Part shown: positions 9,001-15,628 of the stretch, one piece after another
Layout: the number at the start of each line of letters is the position of its first letter
Position numbering within the stretch: position 1 is the stretch's first letter
Virus record (IMG/VR): IMGVR_UViG_3300042934_000426
Coordinates: 40,951 to 104,950 of that record
DNA length: 64,000 nt
Strand: one strand, 5' to 3'
From: a virus
Notes under the pieces: generated by a model
The model's input: only the letters and a program-made list of their open reading frames with translations
Told to the model about the DNA's origin: nothing
Databases searched by the model: none
Program-made: the position numbers and the translations under genes

Positions 9001-9368
9001 AATAATAGGTTTTCAGGTAATAGTCCGATTAATTCGTCCGCCTTTACCGCTCCCATTTCGACCAGTCCTGGGGCTTCCTGAATAACACCTTCTTTTACTT
9101 CCGAAGTAAGACTTCGTGAGCTATCAATATCGAAGAATAACGGCATATAAAGGAGCTCGGCTTCCCCATCAGGTCTTACCTTGTTACGAAAAGTTTGAAT
9201 GGTGGAAAATACGTTGTAATTGCCGTATTGTTGCCTGAAGTCTTCCAGCTTATCCGCTTCGGTGCGGTTCCATTTCGTGTTCACGCCCGTTTGCGGGTTC
9301 TTGTGGTAGACGTCCACATAGAGGAAGTCCTCTAGTTTGATTTCGCTTTTCTTTTTCCCTTTTGCCAT
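6099..9368 (-). CDS. AEP primase-MCM-like helicase fusion
   Basis: 1089 aa. The N-terminal third is an archaeo-eukaryotic-type primase: catalytic FFDIDSSR (DID at about 80-82) and the hallmark YFSGSKGFHV (about 189-198). A cysteine cluster (CAF...CAGRACPAH, about 415-450) is probably a zinc site. The C-terminal third is an MCM-type AAA+ helicase: Walker A GDSGQAKT (about 722), Walker B IAIDEFSEL (about 783, with DEF as in MCM rather than DEAD), sensor LILLTNP, and an arginine-finger region SPADIRRLDMAI (about 856), followed by a winged-helix tail. It should prime and unwind at the phage fork. AEP-MCM fusions are known from a Bacillus cereus prophage, so the architecture has precedent. The start follows AGGGGGAAACGGAA. 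Confidence 0.88.
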   Translation of the reverse strand: MAKGKKKSEIKLEDFLYVDVYHKNPQTGVNTKWNRTEADKLEDFRQQYGNYNVFSTIQTFRNKVRPDGEAELLYMPLFFDIDSSRSLTSEVKEGVIQEAPGLVEMGAVKADELIGLLPENLLLHLRNYEMGIPLSKDTNQSINDYVDSDQACTDFVWIKNLEMSRSDVVKILHYFTERFQVTEDEIRVYFSGSKGFHVIANPTIMGIQPHKKLNRIIKFIAVTLETQLGLKSLDSSSIYGTRRMLRLVNSIHYKSGLFKVELTHDEVKSDLRNIINGLAKSPRPDLYPPDQCEYNLNEDIHEWYASKVEAWEEVDKLYTDRVTLKDTVLKQMEGVPVCVQFIIERGILKSGDRNKATMALASYYKDAGYPMSETVKILCDWVKKIPKSFTSSSPSEVQASTIGCIKTVYEDQKYHFGCAFIRSLSGERKGRDYETVPCAGRACPAHEDFAIDQEPAEHMHLAKTANAEFTGKKVAFSALVSGKMDTPYIVPKKVRYVCSHEPFCDKDCIMHDFGGLYEREFHENERFLIEATNQNDTQLKGILFHHSGASCKKVKSEVLEHENITELLVVPMADRVKTVKGEDGSSKEVDGEGNEYVTRKVYAVGNDVQANTHYDLEGYVYSHPKNAMATILSQKQEPLEDSISKFEMTEEARQRLDVFKVQEGETIDDRVSLLVGDLVDNVTLVRERFEPHLAVLLTYHSALNYYFQGQLEKRGWLETVFVGDSGQAKTQLVSNIMEFAGLGNMTSGEGTSRTGLVYRLEQMGERWFITWGKYPLSDRKLIAIDEFSELHPEDFGKITEARTTGVLRVDRTVNTETNARVRLILLTNPAKARTLSSFTHGVEALKPLFASPADIRRLDMAIFLQSGDVTKAVLNQEYDKPEVQLITSEALRDSILWAWSRKPEHIEITKPAMRKILAKADELGEKYGYAQDIPLLEPSDLRKKIARMAISLASLLHSTDEAHEKVIVNPDHVEYVADFIQVIYDNQNARLDIYSAKSKEESELTEEEAEEIRQTLENMDFGENVAVSEEILELFRKNDILKPAEIIDMLGFERKQVNDRLAILTKHSMIKRTRDGLRKLPKFIEYLNT

Positions 9369-9483
9369 TTCCGTTTCCCCCTGTGAGCCTACTTCCGAAG
9401 TAAAGCCTGGGTCGGGTCGCTCCTTATGAGCTTACCTTGCCTTCTTTATCGCTTCGAAGGGCTCGATTAATAATGAAAAGAAT

Positions 9484-9515
9484 AGACCCCTGAAGAGCGA
9501 ATCATTCAGGGGTCT
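9484..9515 (-). terminator. Intrinsic terminator
   Basis: Perfect 11-bp stem AGACCCCTGAA / TTCAGGGGTCT with a 10-base loop, followed on the minus strand by ATTCTTTTCATTATT. It ends the unit that contains the HTH gene, the structured region and the 216-aa gene. The 115 bases between it and the primase start show no gene. Confidence 0.85.
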
Positions 9516-9534
9516 TCATTTTGGTTTCGAAGAA

Positions 9535-10185
9535 CTATTCAGCTTCTACTACGCCTACGTTTTCAAATTCTACACGGCTATAACGAATTTTCTTGTCGTT
9601 ACGGTTTTCCTGACGGCTGATTGTCATTTTCGTATAGATTTGGTTGATGGCGAAGCCCGCTTTGGCTTGTGCTTTTACGTAGTCGATAAAGTTCATAGCG
9701 GAAGCGGTCGGAAGCGTCATGATGTACTCAGTCGGCTCACCTTCTTCGCCTTCTTCGAACCAGCGAATTTCGAATTTCAATTTATATCGGTCGTCTAATT
9801 TCGTGTCGCTATTGTTGTACTTATTGTTGTCTTCGTCAAACCATTGATAGAAGCGTTTTCCGAAGCTTACAACCATTATAATCTCCGTAGCTGTTTCATT
9901 GCTTGCTTTGTAAAGGAAGTTTGTTCCGTCGATGGATACGTAATTACCGCCACCTGTGATATCGTCGATATTATCCAGGATTCCAGCGTTCATAACCGCC
10001 ATTTGATTCGGGTTGTTGTTTACGGCTGGTGTTGCAGATTGGTTACGTGGTGCTGGTGTTTGGTTTGTCATGTGATTACCCCCGTTTTGAACTGTTTGCT
10101 GATTTGCATGTTGGTCTACGTTACCCGCTGGTACTGAGGTTGTTTGGGCTTTTGGTGCTCCCCCACGATTTGCTCTTAATGCCAT
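9535..10185 (-). CDS. Possible single-stranded DNA-binding protein
   Basis: 216 aa from ATG 10185, chosen because AAAGGTGG lies just upstream; the frame is open further upstream but without a ribosome site. Residues 1-75 are low-complexity (Q, N, T, P, A), residues 80-215 form a beta-rich domain with SIDGTNFLYKAS, FGKRFYQWFDEDNNKY and TKMTISRQENRNDKKIRYSRVEF, ending acidic (VGVVEAE). A flexible part plus OB-like beta domain and acidic tail, beside the primase-helicase, fits an SSB-type protein, though the order of flexible and folded parts differs from classic SSB. The function is inferred from context. Confidence 0.5.
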   Translation of the reverse strand: MALRANRGGAPKAQTTSVPAGNVDQHANQQTVQNGGNHMTNQTPAPRNQSATPAVNNNPNQMAVMNAGILDNIDDITGGGNYVSIDGTNFLYKASNETATEIIMVVSFGKRFYQWFDEDNNKYNNSDTKLDDRYKLKFEIRWFEEGEEGEPTEYIMTLPTASAMNFIDYVKAQAKAGFAINQIYTKMTISRQENRNDKKIRYSRVEFENVGVVEAE

Positions 10186-10249
10186 AATGTTTTCCACCTT
10201 TCTGTCAGCTATCGGCTGAACACTGTAATATGATTTGCGGTAGCCTTCG

Positions 10250-10667
10250 ATTTGGTCTACCAAAAGTGATTCGAAGACGCTCGGCACAGTTCCACGTTTA
10301 GCTCACTCATTTCGTCAATCCCGCTTAGTGTCTATGCAAGTATCTATTGCGGGAGAAAGTGAGCGTGTACTGTCTTGCCTTTACGAATTTCCTACCCCTA
10401 GGTCGTTCGTTTGCGTGGGGTACTTCGAATCAGCTTTTGCTAGACCGAAGGGAGCGTCGGTGTAAATCCACCGATACTTTGTTGGTTTGACCCCGCCTAT
10501 TTCGGTCTACCGAAAAGGGTTCATTACCTGGACTGATTACCAGCTTTGGTGGGATTTACGGTGTTTACCGTTCAGCCGTACTTTCGCCCGCTTAAAAGGG
10601 GTACTATTCAGCCATACTAAGAATTGACCTAACCCGTTATGAACGCCTTTCGCTAGACCGAAGCGTG
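10250..10667 (-). ncRNA. Candidate structured non-coding RNA or replication-origin region
   Basis: No credible gene occupies 10186-10667, yet the stretch is full of ordered structure. On the minus strand there are two hairpins with TAGA loops (10499-10516 and 10250-10265), two copies of CTTCGGTCTAGC (10652-10663 and 10439-10450) whose TCTA could pair with those loops, two near-copies of GTAYGGCTGAA in 10575-10616, a long-range complement between 10548-10559 and 10462-10472 (GTAAATCCCACC with GGTGGATTTAC), and a nested stem GCTCACT/AGTGAGC around CCCGC/GCGGG (10301-10364). It is probably transcribed between the HTH and SSB-like genes. It could be an RNA or a replication origin; no known RNA family recognised. 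Confidence 0.5.
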
Positions 10668-10910
10668 TTAAGCTTCAAGTCCCTGGCTCTTTAAGAAGTT
10701 AGCCAGCCCGCTTTGCGGGAAACGACGTACTTTATGTTTTCCTTCAGGATTAATCACCGTATAGGGAATGTTGAAGTCTTCTAGCACCCGATAAAAGGTG
10801 TTTCGGCTTTGGCAAGGGAAGCCCTTGCTACTAAGGTAATCCATGGCTTGTTGCATTGTCAACATTTTATCGTCTACTAGGATTGCTTTTGCTTGCTTTG
10901 CTTTCGCCAC
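10668..10910 (-). CDS. Small helix-turn-helix (excisionase/MerR-like) protein
   Basis: 80 aa from GTG 10910, placed there because AGGAGCGGAAGGCAA sits directly upstream; a GTG at 10946 in the same frame has no ribosome site. The body reads MLTMQQAMDYLSSKG..SRNTFYRVLEDFNIPYT...KHKVRRFPQSGLANFL, a helix-turn-helix with basic wing like excisionases and MerR-family N termini. It is the first gene after a consensus sigma-A promoter carrying the shared operator-like word, so it may be an early regulator, perhaps of its own unit. Confidence 0.72.
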   Translation of the reverse strand: MAKAKQAKAILVDDKMLTMQQAMDYLSSKGFPCQSRNTFYRVLEDFNIPYTVINPEGKHKVRRFPQSGLANFLKSQGLEA

Positions 10911-10969
10911 TTGCCTTCCGCTCCTTTCTTGTTTGAAGTTGTTCACCGTTGTTTAACTTTATATTTCTC

Positions 10970-10998
10970 ATTATAGAGGTGTCCTATACGTTTGTCAA
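10970..10998 (-). promoter_or_regulatory. Consensus sigma-A promoter
   Basis: Perfect TTGACA (10993-10998), 17-base spacer and perfect TATAAT (10970-10975) on the minus strand. Just upstream and touching the -35 box is TTTTGTTCAAAGTTG, the word also found inside three other early promoters in exact or degenerate form. A strong host-read early promoter for the HTH gene and the structured region. Confidence 0.9.
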
Positions 10999-11013
10999 CA
11001 ACTTTGAACAAAA

Positions 11014-11151
11014 TTATTTTATCGGTTTAGAGAATGTTTTATGACACGAATAGCAAACGTAATCTATTTCTGTATCACCTGGAAAAATAACCAAAAAGTC
11101 TGTGTCTGTACTTCCACAGTTAGGGCAACCTACTTTATTAGCTGTCACCAT
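11014..11151 (-). CDS. Mini zinc-ribbon protein, 45 aa
   Basis: ATG 11151 follows GAAGGAAGGGGTCA and overlaps the stop of the 95-aa gene upstream. Two knuckles, CPNC and CYSC, are separated by about 21 residues with a beta hairpin between (FLVIFPGDTEIDYV), a textbook zinc ribbon. The C terminus is KTFSKPIK. Function unknown; it ends just before promoter 10970-10998. Confidence 0.6.
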   Translation of the reverse strand: MVTANKVGCPNCGSTDTDFLVIFPGDTEIDYVCYSCHKTFSKPIK

Positions 11152-11432
11152 TGACCCCTTCCTTCGACGTATGTTTTATGCTTCAGGTCTTCGACTTGTG
11201 TAGCTGTATGAATCGTCTTCGAGCGGGCGTAGAAGGGATAGAAGCCCTTCCCCTCTCGTATACGCTCATTTAACGAATCCTTCGCTTGCTCGGTCATATC
11301 GTTCCAATCGTCGGATTCCCACACTTCCACCATGACTTCGACTTGCATAATCACCACAGCTTTTTTACCCGTACGGGCTGGGGCGACGACTTCCGAAGTG
11401 GGAAGGTCGCCCATATCCTTACGTTCGTTCAT
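11145..11432 (-). CDS. Hypothetical protein, 95 aa
   Basis: Start ATG 11432 follows AAGGGGTGGGTAGT; a GTG three codons upstream lies too close to that ribosome site. The middle holds a beta strand AVVIMQVEVMVEVWE followed by helix DMTEQAKDSLNERIREG, and the C terminus is basic and aromatic. No recognised domain. It overlaps the zinc-ribbon gene by seven bases. Confidence 0.6.
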   Translation of the reverse strand: MNERKDMGDLPTSEVVAPARTGKKAVVIMQVEVMVEVWESDDWNDMTEQAKDSLNERIREGKGFYPFYARSKTIHTATQVEDLKHKTYVEGRGQW

Positions 11433-11469
11433 ACTACCCACCCCTTCAGGTTTTTCTCGATTGACGGCA

Positions 11470-11670
11470 CTAACTCAATGCTAAAATTACATCATCATAT
11501 ATCAGTTTTAATTCCTCAATTGTTATTCCATCTTTTTCATACTCCTTGAATGATTGAACTAATTCAATAGCAATATCGTCTGTTATTTCTCCACTTTTAA
11601 TTCTCATATCAAGAATTCCCACTTTTGTTTCAAGGTCGTTTTTTAATTGTTCAATTTCTATTTTGTTCAA
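11470..11670 (-). CDS. Hypothetical helical protein, 66 aa
   Basis: TTG start at 11670 behind AAAGGAAGATTAAT. The product is acidic, low in cysteine and almost wholly helical (EIEQLKNDLETKVGILDMRI, IELVQSFKEYEKDG). The gene is visibly more A+T-rich than its neighbours and lacks the CTTCGGAAG-type words common around it, so it may be a recent arrival. Function not recognised. Confidence 0.6.
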   Translation of the reverse strand: MNKIEIEQLKNDLETKVGILDMRIKSGEITDDIAIELVQSFKEYEKDGITIEELKLIYDDVILALS

Positions 11671-11726
11671 ATTAATCTTCCTTTCTGTTTTTTAGTGCGT
11701 AATTTGGTTTCATTACCTACTAGACC

Positions 11727-13511
11727 CTATATCAGGTCTAGTAAGTCTTGTGGTGAGCTGAAGAGCTTCTTCATCACTACCTCGTCTTCGTCTACGATGG
11801 CTTTGAAGAGCTCCCGCTTGTTCTCTAGGATTTCGAGCTTCTTCTCTTCGTAGCTTCCTTCGGTAATCATGTTAATAGCGGTGACGGCTGACTTCACCCC
11901 GTTACGGTGGGCACGGGCATAAATTTGTTCCATCTTTTGCGGGTTGAATAGCTGGTCATAGCATATCACATATGACCCCATAGAAAGGTCTAGCCCGTAG
12001 TTACCAGCGGTGGTCATCAGCACACATTGAATGTCCCCGTTTTGGAATTCATTCTGAATCCGTCCTGTTTCGGTCGCTTTCAGTCCACCTTTGATGTAGC
12101 CAATTTGCTCCTTCCGAAGTCCTAACTTTTCATTGCTGGTTAGCCATGTGTAAAGTATGTCTGTCATTTCCTTGTATTGGCTGAACAGGATAAACTTGTG
12201 GCGGTGTGGGTCAAGGTCAACAATAATATCGCCTAGGGCGTTCATTTTTCCGCTTTCTTCAGGTAAGTTCGAATTTTCCATCACCTTCCGAAGTAGGGCT
12301 GGTGAATCGCATACTTGCTGAAGGCGGGTAATTTGCGCTAGTGCTTCCAGGTAGGAAAACTCGCTTCCTTGCTCTTTCGCGATTTCTAGGATTCCGTCTT
12401 TTACTTGCTTATACAGTCGTTGTTGTTCCTTCGTCATTTTAACCGAATAGTTAACCACGGATAGTGGTGGTAGGTCAGGTAGTGCGTCCGCTTTCGACTT
12501 CCGAAGCATGATAGGTTCTAGGCGCTTCGTCAGCTCACTAATCATTTGGGGCTTTGGTGCAACAGGTTTTCCAAAGAAGTCCATTTCTACATAGCGGTCT
12601 AGGAACTTGTAGTAAGTACCTAAGATACCAGGTCGGCAAAAATCGGTTAGTGTCCATAGTTCTTGAATGTTATTTTCAAGCGGTGTTCCTGTTCCCAGGA
12701 TTTTACGACCCGCTGGTTTCAGCTTCTTAATCAAGTTCTTCGTCGTTTGTGCCTTCGGGTTCTTAATACGATGGGCTTCGTCTAGGATAACCAACCAGCG
12801 TCCATCTACAGGTGGGATAATGTCCATATCCCGAAGGAAGAGCTCATAGTTCATAATCGTCACATCAGCCCCATATTCGTATTGCTGATATTGCACTTCA
12901 CGAAGCTTTGCACCTGTCAGCTTCTCCTTCGTACCGTCTTCCCATTCGACCGTTTCCCGCTTGTCACCGTCAATCACGACATATTCCAGCGACGTCCATT
13001 TTTTGACTTCCTTTTCCCAGGTGGAATACTTCAAAGGTGACGGGCATACCACCAATAGATAATCGACTAATCCTTTGTTCTTCCAATCGACGAAGCTCGC
13101 TAGCCCCGTGAGTGATTTTCCTAATCCCATATCGAAGGCTAGGATAGCACCCTCTCCGTCTTCGAGCGTATCCAGGAACGCCTTCCCTACCGCCTGGTAC
13201 GGGTAAAGCTCTCCTTTTAATCCTTTGATTTTTCCGCTTACTTTCTTTTCGTCAATGCTTTTCACGGCTACCGCTTTTTGCTGACGGTCTTTTAAGTCCT
13301 TGAATACTTGCTTGACAGCTGGTGCAATTTCTAACGAAGGCATAATACGCAAAGCGTCTTCGGTTGATTCTAATGGGATTTCCCAGCGTTTCGCTGAACG
13401 CTCCCAGGCTGACCCAGGGATTGCACGAATCAAGTCTTTATAGCTGAATGTCTTTCCAGCGAAATAAAGTGTTTTGCTACTGCCTTCTGATAACTGTAAA
13501 CTGATTGTCAT
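11727..13511 (-). CDS. SNF2-family helicase with HARP-like N terminus
   Basis: 594 aa from ATG 13511, preferred over GTG 13520 because AAAGGAGC is properly spaced only for the ATG. Residues about 10-55 (KTFSYKDLIRAIPGSAWER...RWEIPLES) resemble the HARP domain of SMARCAL1-like annealing helicases. The motor is complete: Walker A DMGLGKS, DEAH box LDEAHRIKN, motif III GTGTPLENN, and motif VI QIYARAHRNG. It is probably a DNA-dependent ATPase that remodels forks or recombination intermediates. It is the first gene of a unit with the repeated leader element and hairpin. The stop codon lies in a GGTCTAG-type stem. Confidence 0.93.
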   Translation of the reverse strand: MTISLQLSEGSSKTLYFAGKTFSYKDLIRAIPGSAWERSAKRWEIPLESTEDALRIMPSLEIAPAVKQVFKDLKDRQQKAVAVKSIDEKKVSGKIKGLKGELYPYQAVGKAFLDTLEDGEGAILAFDMGLGKSLTGLASFVDWKNKGLVDYLLVVCPSPLKYSTWEKEVKKWTSLEYVVIDGDKRETVEWEDGTKEKLTGAKLREVQYQQYEYGADVTIMNYELFLRDMDIIPPVDGRWLVILDEAHRIKNPKAQTTKNLIKKLKPAGRKILGTGTPLENNIQELWTLTDFCRPGILGTYYKFLDRYVEMDFFGKPVAPKPQMISELTKRLEPIMLRKSKADALPDLPPLSVVNYSVKMTKEQQRLYKQVKDGILEIAKEQGSEFSYLEALAQITRLQQVCDSPALLRKVMENSNLPEESGKMNALGDIIVDLDPHRHKFILFSQYKEMTDILYTWLTSNEKLGLRKEQIGYIKGGLKATETGRIQNEFQNGDIQCVLMTTAGNYGLDLSMGSYVICYDQLFNPQKMEQIYARAHRNGVKSAVTAINMITEGSYEEKKLEILENKRELFKAIVDEDEVVMKKLFSSPQDLLDLI

Positions 13512-13534
13512 ATGTGACACGCTCCTTTTGTTTT

Positions 13535-13588
13535 GGGGGTTCTATCCCCTCATGATTAACATACATACGCTTTTATTCTTTCTCTACG
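13535..13588 (-). promoter_or_regulatory. Repeated promoter-like element plus 5' leader hairpin (copy 1)
   Basis: Minus strand: GTAGAG, an A-rich run with AATAAAAG, then CGTATGTATG, TTAATCATGAG, a GGGG...CCCC hairpin (13535-13549), CAAAACAAAAGGAGC and the helicase start. The same order recurs at 18.9, 19.55 and 19.98 kb. The TATGTA block has the spacing of a -10 box 7-10 bases before the G-rich hairpin. It overlaps the stop of the upstream gene. Confidence 0.6.
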
Positions 13589-13809
13589 CTGGAATAATCC
13601 TTCTCTACGATACCCTTCAGGTATTGGTAATAGAAGTTTTTCCAGCCACCACGCTTCGGATAAGTAAGCACCGTTATATTGCCCTTCCGAACCACGACTT
13701 CCTTTAGTACGGGTTCGGTTCGTATATCGAAGCCAGCGGTTATTAATACCCGAACACATTCCATTTTGTAGTCGTACCACGTCCAACTAGGCTTCGGCTC
13801 CTTAATCAT
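13573..13809 (-). CDS. Hypothetical protein, 78 aa
   Basis: ATG 13809 overlaps the stop of the 173-aa gene; only a weak CTGGTGAATC precedes it, so expression is probably by coupling. A second frame (13556-13786) overlaps it almost fully but lacks a start signal. The product is basic and aromatic (TWYDYKMECVRVLITAG, WKNFYYQYLKG), perhaps a small alpha/beta fold. Its stop codon sits inside the leader element of the next unit. Confidence 0.55.
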   Translation of the reverse strand: MIKEPKPSWTWYDYKMECVRVLITAGFDIRTEPVLKEVVVRKGNITVLTYPKRGGWKNFYYQYLKGIVEKDYSSVEKE

Positions 13810-14323
13810 ACTGATTCACCAGGCTTCGGAAGACTACTAGGTGCTTTTTATACCGTTCTAATCGCTCTTCTAGGTCTACTTTCTTTTTATTCAATCGATT
13901 GTAATATCCTGGTGGTACAGGTGATGGTCTAAAGGTAGTCAAGTTACGTTCTGTATATTGAATGGATTCTTTACACGCTTCAATTTTGCTTTCTAGGTTA
14001 CGAATTGCCCATTGTATTGCTTCCTTTTGTTCCCCGTCCAGTCCATAGTTTATCATGCTTCCCAGCTCCTTTTTGCCTTCTTCCGAAGGTTCTTCAATGG
14101 TAATGACTAAAGCATAATCGAAGTCAGGCTTCAATTCGATTTTCTTACCTGTGTCGATAACGTGTAAAAACTTCTTGCCGTCTTCTTTGACGATTTCACC
14201 GTCCCATACGCCATTATCCACACTAAACTTCGTTCCGACGGAAAGCATATACATATCAGTGGTTGTGCCAAAATAACGCCCGTTACTATCGGGTAATTTA
14301 TATATAAATTTGCTTCTGTCCAT
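13802..14323 (-). CDS. Hypothetical protein, 173 aa, with C-terminal coiled coil
   Basis: ATG 14323 follows AAAGGAGCTGGCGAA. The N-terminal 90 residues look beta-rich (YFGTTTDMYMLSVGTKFSV, DFDYALVITIEEP), the rest is helical with heptad-like spacing (IRNLESKIEACKESIQYTER, KKKVDLEERLERYKKHLV). It is first in a unit behind promoter 14345-14373. No family recognised; the coiled coil suggests oligomerisation. Confidence 0.65.
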   Translation of the reverse strand: MDRSKFIYKLPDSNGRYFGTTTDMYMLSVGTKFSVDNGVWDGEIVKEDGKKFLHVIDTGKKIELKPDFDYALVITIEEPSEEGKKELGSMINYGLDGEQKEAIQWAIRNLESKIEACKESIQYTERNLTTFRPSPVPPGYYNRLNKKKVDLEERLERYKKHLVVFRSLVNQYD

Positions 14324-14344
14324 TTCGCCAGCTCCTTTTCACTT

Positions 14345-14373
14345 AGTATACCACAACTTTGACTAAATATGAA
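14345..14373 (-). promoter_or_regulatory. Probable sigma-A promoter with operator-like word
   Basis: Minus strand TATACT (14345-14350) lies 17 bases after a weak TTCATA. The spacer contains AGTCAAAGTTGTGG and the upstream side GAAGTTGTTC, variants of the GTTCAAAGTTG word seen in the promoters at 5.8, 11.0 and 17.8 kb. Weak -35 with operator-like overlap fits a regulated early promoter. Confidence 0.55.
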
Positions 14374-14387
14374 CAACTTCGTTCAAG

Positions 14388-14411
14388 TAAAAAGCTGGGT
14401 ATTAACCCAGC
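14388..14411 (-). terminator. Intrinsic terminator overlapping a stop codon
   Basis: Stem GCTGGGT / ACCCAGC with a TAAT loop, followed by TTTTTACTTG on the minus strand. The left arm overlaps the last codons and stop of the 90-aa gene, so the unit ends exactly at its coding end. Confidence 0.8.
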
Positions 14412-14674
14412 CCGCCTTCGCCATTATAAGGGTTTTCGTCTGTACTTAATGGATTATAGGGCAAGACCTCACACCGCCATACATACGTACGGCTGATAAA
14501 GCTCATTCCTTGTGACGGTACGACTTCGAAGTCATCATTCTCTTCTAGTACGTGGGTCAGTACAAAGCTCGTTGCCGTTTCCTGGGTCAATACCCCTACA
14601 ATATGTGTCGGCATAAGCGACCCTTCGGTCTGTGGTACTAAGTGCAATCGCACCCATGTTTCAGGTTGGTTCAT
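14402..14674 (-). CDS. Hypothetical protein, 90 aa
   Basis: ATG 14674 stands behind AAGGAGCTGAAAATA. The product looks like a small beta domain (VRLHLVPQTEG, HIVGVLTQETATSFVLTHVL, YVWRCEVLPYN) with an acidic/glycine tail. It overlaps the upstream gene by about 14 bases and is the last gene before a terminator. No recognised function. Confidence 0.6.
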   Translation of the reverse strand: MNQPETWVRLHLVPQTEGSLMPTHIVGVLTQETATSFVLTHVLEENDDFEVVPSQGMSFISRTYVWRCEVLPYNPLSTDENPYNGEGGLG

Positions 14675-14906
14675 TATTTTCAGCTCCTTCGATTATTTTC
14701 GGTGACCGTCCTGTTAAGGTCAGCACCCATTCCAGGAAGTCAGGGTCACCAGGAACTAGGTCAAACCGTTCCTGTACCTTTTTCATTTCCTTTGTGTAGG
14801 TTTCACGGTCGATTTCACATAGCTCTAGTTGGCTCGGTATTTCTCCGAATAACTCCATCATAAAGACTTCGAAGGCAACTGTCACTCTACTTTTTTCCTC
14901 TGTCAT
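14661..14906 (-). CDS. Hypothetical protein, 81 aa
   Basis: ATG 14906 is preferred over ATG 14915 because AAGGA is properly spaced only for the inner one. The product is acidic and helical (VTVAFEVFMMELFGEIPSQL, TYTKEMKKVQERFDLV), ending IIEGAENNEPT. Not recognised. It overlaps both neighbours slightly, in keeping with coupled translation. Confidence 0.55.
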   Translation of the reverse strand: MTEEKSRVTVAFEVFMMELFGEIPSQLELCEIDRETYTKEMKKVQERFDLVPGDPDFLEWVLTLTGRSPKIIEGAENNEPT

Positions 14907-14911
14907 AGTCT

Positions 14912-15628
14912 TCATTCCTTCCCGAATATACCGTTATCAACGGCAATGTAAAAATCCTTCGTACTCATAGAACATCCACAGCATTTACGATAACCCGTCC
15001 AGGCATGGTAGTGAAAAGGTTGCCAGTCTACGCAATACCCACAATAAAGGGCTTCTTTATTGCTTGGTTTTGCTTCCACTAGGTTCCGAAGTTTAGCTTC
15101 GTCTAGGCGCATTTGAAGCTTCTTCGGTAGAACGCTAGGCTTTAGTAAGGTGATGAATCGGTCTTCGGAAGCCCCTTTATTCAGGCGCTTGAAAAGGTCT
15201 TGCTTCGCCTTGTATGACAGCTCCCTCATTTGGAATACGCTTACTTGCTCTTCATGCTTCACAGGTTCGTCGGGCGACGTCGTTCTTGTATGAGCTGGTC
15301 TAGGTTCGGCTGGTGGATTTGGGCGTTCGCTGGTAACAATAGGCTTCGAAGCTTCTGTGCTCTTTCTTGCTTCAGGCTTTTGCTTTGGTTCTTGTTTGAT
15401 AGCTTGCTTGACTTCTTCCTTCTTGCCATTTGCTTTCTTCCCTTCAGTGGTCTTCGGAAGCTTAACTGGCGGTGCTGGGCGTGCTGGTGTCTTTTTAGTT
15501 GCCACGGTAGCGGGTGTTGCGGTCTTCTTTGATTGCACTTCGGAAGTCTTCGTAGTAGTCGGTTGAGCTGGTGTAGCCGTAGTCCCAGGTACTCTTTTCT
15601 TCTTTGCGTTTTTCGTTGCGATTGTCAT
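14912..15628 (-). CDS. Basic disordered protein with C-terminal zinc site, 238 aa
   Basis: ATG 15628 follows GGGGGAAATGACA; ATG 15634 is an alternative. Residues 5-130 are a disordered K/P/T/A-rich stretch (KKTPARPAPPVKLPKTTEG type), the next part is helical, and the end carries LYCGYCVDWQPFHYHAW...KCCGCSMS, a CxxC/CCxC zinc site. Lysine-rich tails of this kind bind nucleic acid non-specifically. No family recognised. Its first 45 codons overlap another reading frame (15495-15794). Confidence 0.6.
   Translation of the reverse strand: MTIATKNAKKKRVPGTTATPAQPTTTKTSEVQSKKTATPATVATKKTPARPAPPVKLPKTTEGKKANGKKEEVKQAIKQEPKQKPEARKSTEASKPIVTSERPNPPAEPRPAHTRTTSPDEPVKHEEQVSVFQMRELSYKAKQDLFKRLNKGASEDRFITLLKPSVLPKKLQMRLDEAKLRNLVEAKPSNKEALYCGYCVDWQPFHYHAWTGYRKCCGCSMSTKDFYIAVDNGIFGKE

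Noticed and set aside
10267-10320. Seventeen-codon frame starting ATGAGTGAGC on the minus strand
   Set aside because: No ribosome site, and the ATG lies in the nested stem; more likely part of the structured region.
10186-10667. Group I or group II intron, tmRNA or RNase P RNA
   Set aside because: The flanking genes are separate complete proteins, not exon halves, and none of the conserved core words of these RNAs could be found.
11735-11760. Hairpin ACTAGACC/GGTCTAGT at the end of the SNF2 gene as terminator
   Set aside because: No T run follows; recorded only as another GGTCTA/TAGACC stem.
13556-13786. Minus-strand 76-codon frame overlapping the 78-aa gene
   Set aside because: Same strand but no ribosome site; the 13573-13809 frame is coupled to the gene before and is preferred.
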